From: Monodelphis domestica | Lineage: Eukaryota > Chordata > Mammalia > Didelphimorphia > Didelphidae | NCBI RefSeq assembly: GCF_027887165.1 | Contig: NC_077232.1 | Span: 79,311,483-79,375,482 of the forward strand | Direction: 5' to 3' | Length of the DNA stretch: 64,000 nt | Part shown: positions 12,501 through 21,500 of the stretch, piece after piece | Position numbering within the stretch: the stretch's first letter is position 1 | How the letters are laid out: the number at the start of each line of letters is the position of its first letter | Notes under the pieces: generated by a model | Databases searched by the model: none | What the model saw: the letters and a program-made list of their open reading frames with translations, nothing else | What the model was told of the DNA's origin: nothing | Made by a program: the position numbers and the translations under genes

Positions 12501-15500
12501 GGAAGTCCTCTAATGGTAGTAGGGGTGCAGGAACTGAGGAGCCTCCTATGGAAGAGCTCTAATTTTTAGGAAATGTTTCCTTACATCAAAACTAAACCTG
12601 AAATAGTTTGAGAGTACACAAAAAGGAAGGATAGCAATGTTCCTGCTTTAAGTAACAGATTTAAAACCAAATAGTTCTATAGAAATAGGAACTAATTCTA
12701 TTTTTTTCATGATAAAAGCAAATCCCAAATAAAAACTCAATGACAAAGAAACATCAAGTCCCTTCTACAGTCAGCATAAGCTGTTATCCTTCCTATAGGA
12801 CTTGATCCCCAGCCAAAAGAAAACATCACTACTGCAACATACTGACTCTAGAAACCCAGACCACTCTACTTTACAAATATCTATTCATGAAGCTAGGAGT
12901 CTAAATCATAAGAAGGGGGGGAAGCGTATTTTTAAAAAGTTTTTAAAAAATCTTTTGCTTCTGAAAAGTCATTTGCTCTGTATTTTAGCCAAAAACAAAC
13001 TCTAGGATCTAAAAACCATATATGCATTTAGAGCTGGAAAAGCCATTAGAGAGCAATTAGTCCAAAACACTGATTTTACAGATTAAGAAACTGAATAAAA
13101 GGCCTGGAGAGGCAAAGTGATTTTCCCAAAACCACTCTGGTGGTAGTTAGTGTCTGAAGCAGTTTTCAGGTCCTCTGACTTCAAATCTGATCTTCTTGCT
13201 ATTTCATTATACTGCTTATACAAAGATTATAAAACAAAGACATATGTCAGAAAGAAAAAAAGTTGAAACCAAAAAAAAAAATACTAGCAAAACCTCAAAG
13301 GGTTAGTTCTAATATGAAGCTAAAGGAGATGCCATTATCATTGCCTACAGCAACATAGGTACACATCCAAGTCTGTACATACTGGACGCATTCATTCACG
13401 TTTTGCATATAAAGAACTCAACACAGTTTTTACTTCGATCTCCAAAATATAAAATTCTTTTAAGCCAGGCATTTTGTTAAATGAACTTTAAAAACATGTT
13501 TACTAATTAGATGATGAGCTCCTTGAGGGCTTTTCTTTGTATCCCTAGGCTTAGAATAGCACCTGGCACATAGTAGGTACTTAATAAAGGCTTATTGACA
13601 ATTAAGTTTCTTTTTTCTTTATAGACTTTTAAAAAATTCTTTACTTAAACACCAAAAAGAGCATTTCCACATATAATGCAGAACAAGGGCATTCCATCTG
13701 AAACTATTAACTTCATTTTATACTGCTTGTTTTTTAAAAAGTATATAATGAATTCCACATATTACTTTCAAAACTGCCTTTCTTGTCTGTACTTCCTAAT
13801 ATTTTTCAAAGTTCCTACTCACCTCTGTCTTCATCAAAAATGTTTGCAATTCCTCTAGGGCATTAAAAGATCCCATTTCTACCCTACAGAATTATATTCA
13901 GCTTTGCTAGTTTAAGTTATTCTTGGTTATAAGCCTATCTCTTTTGCTTTTTGGAATATTATATTCCAAGATCTTCTCTCATTTTTAGTAGAAGCTGTCA
14001 GGTTTTATGTGATTTTGACAGGAGTTCCTTGGTAAGTGAAATGCTTCTTTCTGGATACTAACAGTATTTCTTCTTTGAACTCTAGATCTGGGCTCTGATA
14101 TTTTGAGGACTCTTTCTTTTGGGGATCCTTTTAGGAGATGAATGGTAGATTCTTTGTTTACTTTGCCCTTAGGTTCTAATAGATCTGGGCAATTTTCATT
14201 TATGTTTTTAGAAATATAACATCCAAAGCTATGCTTCCAATTCTTTTAAGATCTTTTATTTAATTTTTAATTTCTTGCTTCACTTCTTCTATTGATGCAA
14301 TCCTTATGAAACTACATTATTTCCTGTGAGTATCTGCATTTAGCTCTTAAAAGTTTGCAATAATTTTTGAAGCTGGTTAGTGTTTTCTTTCATTTATGTA
14401 TTTCTTTAACTTTAGTTCCTAAGCGGTAACCTTGTGCCAGGGCAAAACCACTCCTCTGCTGTGTTTTGGAGGGAGGTAGTCAGCCCAGTTTTGTCTTGCT
14501 TTGGGTTTCTATGCTGACTTTCATCTCCATGGTAAGGCCAGCTGTGGATCTTTTGAGGTTAGGAATCAACCTTCAGGATCCTCTCTGGTATCTCTAGGAT
14601 AGTGTTAGAACCTCAGACCTCTTGGGCCTGAGATTTTCCAGCTGGTCCACTGTGGGGCTGCAAAGGTTGATGCCTCTCTCTGTGGCTTCCAAAGTCACTA
14701 CCCCAGAACTTTCTGGCAACCCTGAAGCTTTCTCAGAACAGCACTTCTCACCTGTTGTCTTCAGAGTCTTGTAGGTCCCTTATGTTTTCTCTCTAATGAG
14801 GAGAGGCTATCTGGCAATAACAGGATTTGATTTAGCTGGATTTGCTTCCAGTAGGTGAGATGAAGTATCTTCTGGGGGGAATGGGGGGGGGGGGAGGAGG
14901 GAGGTTGTTTCTGGATAATTTTTTATATAATTTGGTTGTGGAAGATGCTACTTTCTGAAATCCTTCATTGGATTTCTTGACTATTATCCAGTCTAGTATG
15001 TGATAACTGGGCAGTCTGCCTCCTATTCAGGCAGCCACCTTGGCCAGAAGTCATCAAGTTTCATATTTACAGAATATGAAGAAAGTGAGTGCCTGAATTT
15101 AAGTTTTATAAAGAATTAGTTTAATGTGTCTTTTCCTACATGTTTCCTTTGGCTGTCTGTTCAAAGGAGAAACAATGGAAAAAATTGTCTAATTTGCTTC
15201 CTGACAGCTTTTCCTCATTTTAAGGAGCCAGCTATAGATAATAGGGCAAAAAACCCCAATAATCCAGGCAGTTAGGAAATTCAGGTCTGCCTAATTCACT
15301 ATATGACCTAATAAATCCACAAGCAAAACCACTGGGTCTCCTGGGCAATATTTCTTGAAACATATAACTCCCCACACCTAATGTCAGACATACATACTAT
15401 ACAGGAAGGCAGTTGGTGAGTTTTTTTAGAATTGTTATTTTTTAAAAAAATTTTATTTCCATCAGAAACCAGAATATTTTTTAAAAGCTCACTTTCTGAC

Positions 15501-18500
15501 TACTCAAAAAACAAACACTGGTTTGTAAGTTTTATTTTGAGTTTCTGCCCCAGAGCCATATGCAAATGGTCAGTCTCACTCTCATTTTAAAGATTAGTCA
15601 CTGTAGTTTTTCACTGCTCACGGTGATAATTTAATTGTTTCCCAACTCTTGATTACGGTACATTTTACTATTTTAAAAGCTTTATGGCAGGCTTTTAAAA
15701 GACATGGGATCTCTGGATTACTAGGGTACCTTTTTGAAAATTTCAATGTTAAAAATGCTAATAATGGTTATATAACTAAGATCAGTGATGGTAAACCTAT
15801 GGCACAGGTGCCAAAGATGGAACACTGAGCTCTTTGTGAGCATGCACACCACCCCAACCCCCCAGTTAGTTACTAGAAACCTGTCTTCATGCACCTCACT
15901 TCCTCAGCCCCTCTGCCCAGCAGCCAAATAAGAACACATCCTCCCTCCGCTATCTGGGGTAAGGTGCTGGGGGCAGGGCTCATATGTTGTGTGAGGGTGC
16001 AGCACAGTTGGCAGTCTATTGAGTCTGTGGTAAAGGTGGATTCCTCAGGTAGGGTTAGAAAGGAGCTATGTTTGAGGGGAGCAGAGCTCAGTGTGGCACA
16101 TAGCTGGAGGGAAGTAGAGTACTCAGGTTACTCCTCCCCCTCTCCACATGCACCTCTCATCACCCACCCAATGGGAATGCTTCCTCCCACCCCCATGTGG
16201 GGTAAGGGGGTGGCCTGGGGTACAGGGCATTGCACTCAAGCCTCAAAACTGCCTTAATCTGAACTATTTCTTACTAAGGTTATTGAAAAATAAACAGTAT
16301 AGGAGGTAGCTAGGTGGCTCAATAGATAGAAAGTCAAGTCTGGAGATGGGAGGTCCTGGGTTCAAAGAAGCATAATAAAAAAGTGTGTGGGTAGTAGATA
16401 ATCTATGTCAGACCTAGTCTTTCAGGACTAGTGTGAAGATAAATAACACACTGGTACATAAATTTATTAACCAGACAGGACTGGTCTGCTCCCTTTTATG
16501 TGCTGTCCTTAACATAAACTTCTCAAGGACAGGGACTGTCTTTCTTTTTTACTTATTTGTCTTCTCAGCTCTTAGCATACAGTAAGGGCTTCATAAATGC
16601 TTGTTGCCTGGTCACCACTAACTTTGATCTAGTGCCCAGCATGTGCTTAATATTTCTTTAATGATTCCACACTTCCACGATCTGTGATTTCATCAGAATG
16701 GGTACTTCCTCTTCTGAAGCAGATCATAAAAGCTCCAAGAATAAGTTAAAAGTCTGGGTTGCCATGACTAAAAAGTAAACCAGAGAATGAACCTTTCTGA
16801 ATATACTATAGGGATATTTTGGATGGCAGACATACTCATACATGGACTCTGAAGTAGCTGAAACTTGGGAGAATATGCCAAATCAGCATTCCCCTGGCTT
16901 AAGAAGCTCGCTACACAATGACACATTAGATGAAGAGTTATTTTAATACAACTTAACCAGCTTTCATGTATCTAGCTAGATGTTATAGTAGCCTATAGCT
17001 TACCCCCCCCCCCCAACAATACCACTCTCCTGCCAAGATGCCGATTAAGGTCATTTGAATCCAAGCTGTCCAGTGCTACCTCATGACTCAGCAAAAAGCC
17101 ACTCCCAGACCAAACAGTTAGAAGGATCTGGAGATCATTTGGTTTCATCTCCTCTCAACTTTATATACCAGGGGTCATCAACCTTTTAATTGCCGGGACT
17201 GCTTGCCTATTGGGGATGAGGGGGAGGGGAGGGTTGGTCTCCTCCCCCTATCCTGACCTATCCAAATGACCTTCCTTTCAATGCAGGTCCCTCCCACCCC
17301 CATTCTTAAGCTCCAATAACTCCCTATAATTTCTGGTTTTTAAGGTCCTTTATAATTCAGTCCTATCTGTCCAATTTTATTATATATTACATGCCCTCCC
17401 CATATATTCTTCGATCCAATGCCAATGGCCTCCTGGTTACTCATCCTGACAAGAAATTGATCTCCAAACAGTGCATTTTCACCAGCTGTCACCTCATTAT
17501 GGCCTCCTCCTCCTCCTGGCTTCTGCAGCTTCCTTCTAGTCTCAAGTAAAACCCTACCTTCTAGAAAAAGCCTTTCCTGATACTCTGAATGGCAGTACCT
17601 TCTCTCTGGGATCACTTCCAAGTTACCTTGTCTAAGGTTGGTATTCTACATAGTTGTTTACATCATTAGACTGGAAGCTCCTTCAGGGAAGGGATTGTTT
17701 TGGCCTTTCTTTGTATCCCCAATGCTTAGCAAAGTGCCTGGCACATAGTTTAATAAATACTTACTGACTTACAGTTCTTTTTTAAACTCTGACACTTTAT
17801 TCAGGGTCTCAGTTTACATATGTGGAAAATGGAAATAATACTTGCATTCCATTCCCTACAGGGCTTTGTAAGCTTTTGAGCTACCTAGGTAGGAAATTTT
17901 AGAATATGGTAAATTCTTTGGATCAGACTTGTGACTTCAATGGTGGAGACAACTTCTGATAAGGAAATTCCATCTACCAATAGAGACTGGCCAAGAGTTT
18001 CCTGTGGCACTAAGGAATTAGGTGATTTACTTAGATCATAAAGTCAGTATGTGTCAGAGAAGGGACCCAGAGAACCCAACCATCATCAAACTGCTACGTC
18101 TTAATAAAAATAGAAAACCAGAACCCATAGGAAACATATAAATATGATCCTGGTGAGTTAATTACTACCATAATCAGGCTGCTTATAGGGAAGAAAAGCT
18201 GGTAACCAAGGAATAGTTTTAGAAAAGGGGAAATTTTAGAAGATAGTAGCTCTAGATGAGATGCAGAAGTGGGGAAGCTTTGGACTGAGAGGAAACAACA
18301 TGAGGGCCATCTAAATTGGTTGGTGAATTCTTTGTGCATCTCTTTCTTTGTGAATCCCAGACTTCCTTCAAGGTTCAGATCTGGTAGCAAATTTACCAAC
18401 CAATTTAGATTTTTCCAAAAACCCTTACCTTATATCTTACACTATCAGTTCCAAGACAGAAGAGTGGTGTGAGCTTGACAAATAATAGCGAACCTTTTAG

Positions 18501-21500
18501 AGACTGAGTGCCCAAACTGCAACCCTCACACCCTATGTGAACCAACCTAGGGGAAGAAGTAAGTGCTCCCATTGGGCTGCTGTGCAGAGGAGTGGGTGAA
18601 GTGAAAAAATATCTTCAGGAATGCCTGGAGAAAGGGAGGGGAGCAGCCCCCTCTGGCACGAGTTTCACCAACACAGGGCTAGGCAATTGGGGCTGACTTG
18701 CTTGGGGGTCACTTAGCTAGGAAATGTCTGAAGCCAAGTCCTTCTGACTCCAGGCCTAGGGTTCTATCCACTGTGACATCTAGCTGCCCTCAACTTAAAA
18801 TTGTTAAAAGACAGGAACAGCTAAGTGACTTAATGGCTAGAGAGTCAGGTCTGGAATCAGAAGAACTTAGGTCCAAATCTGGTCTTAGATACTTCCTGAG
18901 TATATGAACCAGATAAGTCACTTAAGCCTAATTGCCTAGCCCTTACCACTCTTCTGCCTTGAAACCAAGGAACTTATTCTAAGACAGAAGGTAAGGGTTT
19001 AAAAAAAATGTTAAGAACAGAAAATAGTTGTTTAAGAAAGGAGAACATGGTATTAGAGAGAAATAATTATGGAAGTGACAGTGAAAGGAAGAGAAGAATT
19101 TTGAGAGGCAAAGATAAGTAGGAAGTGAATTTTAAGAGAATAGGGAGGATGGATCATGAAAATACATAGAAACTAAAGGTGGGGAATGGTGAGTTGTAAA
19201 GTTCTTTGAGAAGTCAGGGCCCAATAAGGAGAGTAATGTCCCAAACAAGGATTTGTTTTCCTCACTATAACCTTATTAAATTGATTTCTCCCTATATCAA
19301 CCTTACACAGACCTTCAAGGTCAACTTTGGCTTAAAGATTTTTATCATTCATTGATATCATACTTGACATTCAGTAAGTGGGCACAAGGATTTCTAGACA
19401 TCAACCATTTGAAAATATCTCTCATACATTTGTGGTTTTTTTGACTTTTAAAAAACAGATATGTATTTGAAAAAAGTACTGCATGTAAGTTTAAGCTATC
19501 ATTATTATTAACTAGCTGAAAAATGGATTGGGGAGAACATTTTAAATAAAAATATTTAGTTGATGCTCACAAAACAAACAAACAAACAAACAAACCCAAA
19601 TGCACAAGGGAGGGAAAAAAACCCACTCAGCTGCTAAAAGTGACAAGTCTCTTTTGTGAGATACTCTTCTTCAATGAGTGTCTATAAAATGAGAGGCCTG
19701 GGCTAAATGCCCACAAAGGTCCCCTCCAGCTCTAAATCTATGATCCCATGATGCAAAGTACTATAACTTAAGAGACACATCATAACACTGCATCTTATTA
19801 GGGTTGTGAGAATACTTTAGTTGAGAAGTGAACTTACTAACTTGTCACGACTGAAAACAAAGAGTTCACAGTCTAGGTTGCAAGTTTCTACTGAGGGTTC
19901 TACAAATGCTTCTTAGTTTCAAAACAGGTTGCCCCTGGGGAATTCTAAGTTAGGTAAGATGCAAAATAGAGAAAAAGTACAGCACTTGATTTTTCTATCA
20001 TGTATGATTCACTCTCTGATACTTATTCAAAGGTACTGGAGTAAAAAATGAACAGTCTGGGGATCAATGTTACAAAATCTATAGCACTAATTTTCTAGGG
20101 TACATCTTTTCTTAAAAAGAGTTCTTAATGAAGTTTAAGTTAATTTTTAAAAATAATGCCAGACCAGGGGTTCTTAACCTGGTATTCATGAACTTAAACA
20201 AATTTTTGGGAAGAGAACTGTATTTCAGTAACTGACTTCCTTTGTAATTCTGTGCATTTTATTTTCTAAATTTAAAAACACAGTTTTAAGAAGGGAAAGC
20301 TAGGGTTCCCCAAGCTAAGAGGCCCAGGATACCAAAAAGGTTAAGATCCTTTGTATTAGACAACAAAAGAACTAATTAAAATGAATGCAACAAACATTAA
20401 GTGCCTACTACATGTAGCAAGGTGCTAGTGACACAAATGTGAAAATGACAACAGCTGCTTCCCAGTGAGTTTATAGTCTTATAGTTAAGTGATATAACAA
20501 CCAATATTTCCCATATTTCCCCTATTGGTATCTTTTTAGATTTCATAGATAACCTATACAGTACCAAGCATTATGTCACTGTTAATTTACACACACAGCA
20601 TTCTCTCTACCCTATATCTCTTGGCATTTAGAATCTGTTACAAGGATTCTTACAAAATGTTTTAAGAGAGGAAAATAAACAAGGATCACTGATTCCCTAA
20701 AGCATAGGGATCTCCCTCTATCATGGAAATCATATCAAGAGATTAAGTGATTTTATCCAAGTTAAGTGATTAAGCTCATACCAGTACAGTCATAAAGTGT
20801 CCAAGATGGGCTATGAACCCAAATCTTCCTGATAACTTCAGTTCCACTTCTATGTCACCACCTCTTCATTGTGCAAATATTGAACTGAAAATAAAAATAT
20901 CTTCCCACATCCCCAATCCTATTGCAGGAGCCATTAATAAGAACATGATCCCCACAGTCTCATGTATTTACAGCTCATTCTCTTATGAGTATTTCTAAGA
21001 TATCCCAGGGAACCCTATATGTGGCCTGAGACCATAAAGAATCTTCCTGCTCTCCAGTAAGATGGAGCAGCTGTCCCTGGACATGCCAAGTTCAGAACTA
21101 TTTCAAGATCCTCTTCTCCTACTTTTTATTAAATACCATAGTCCTGCATTATTCGCTGGAAGAAAATATAGTACATTTAGTATTATTTAATAAAGGTTTG
21201 TTTAATTGAATGATCCTAATGTATCTAATTTCTCTTTGAAAAAACCTGGCATTTTCAATACTAAAAATAGTTTCTATAGTCAAGAGTTTCTTTTTCCACT
21301 GCTTTAAAAAAAAAAAAAGCAACACCCCTGTTCCAAATCTACACAAGAATCAGTCCTCACTTCCTTTCTGTTAAAGTCATTAAAAAACTCTTAACTTTTG
21401 GACAATGGATGGCAGGAACAAATGCAGCTATGCTTCAGTGTAAGAAAGAACTTGATAAAACAATTCTCAATGTGACAGGTGGGAAAGTTTTGAATAGGAA

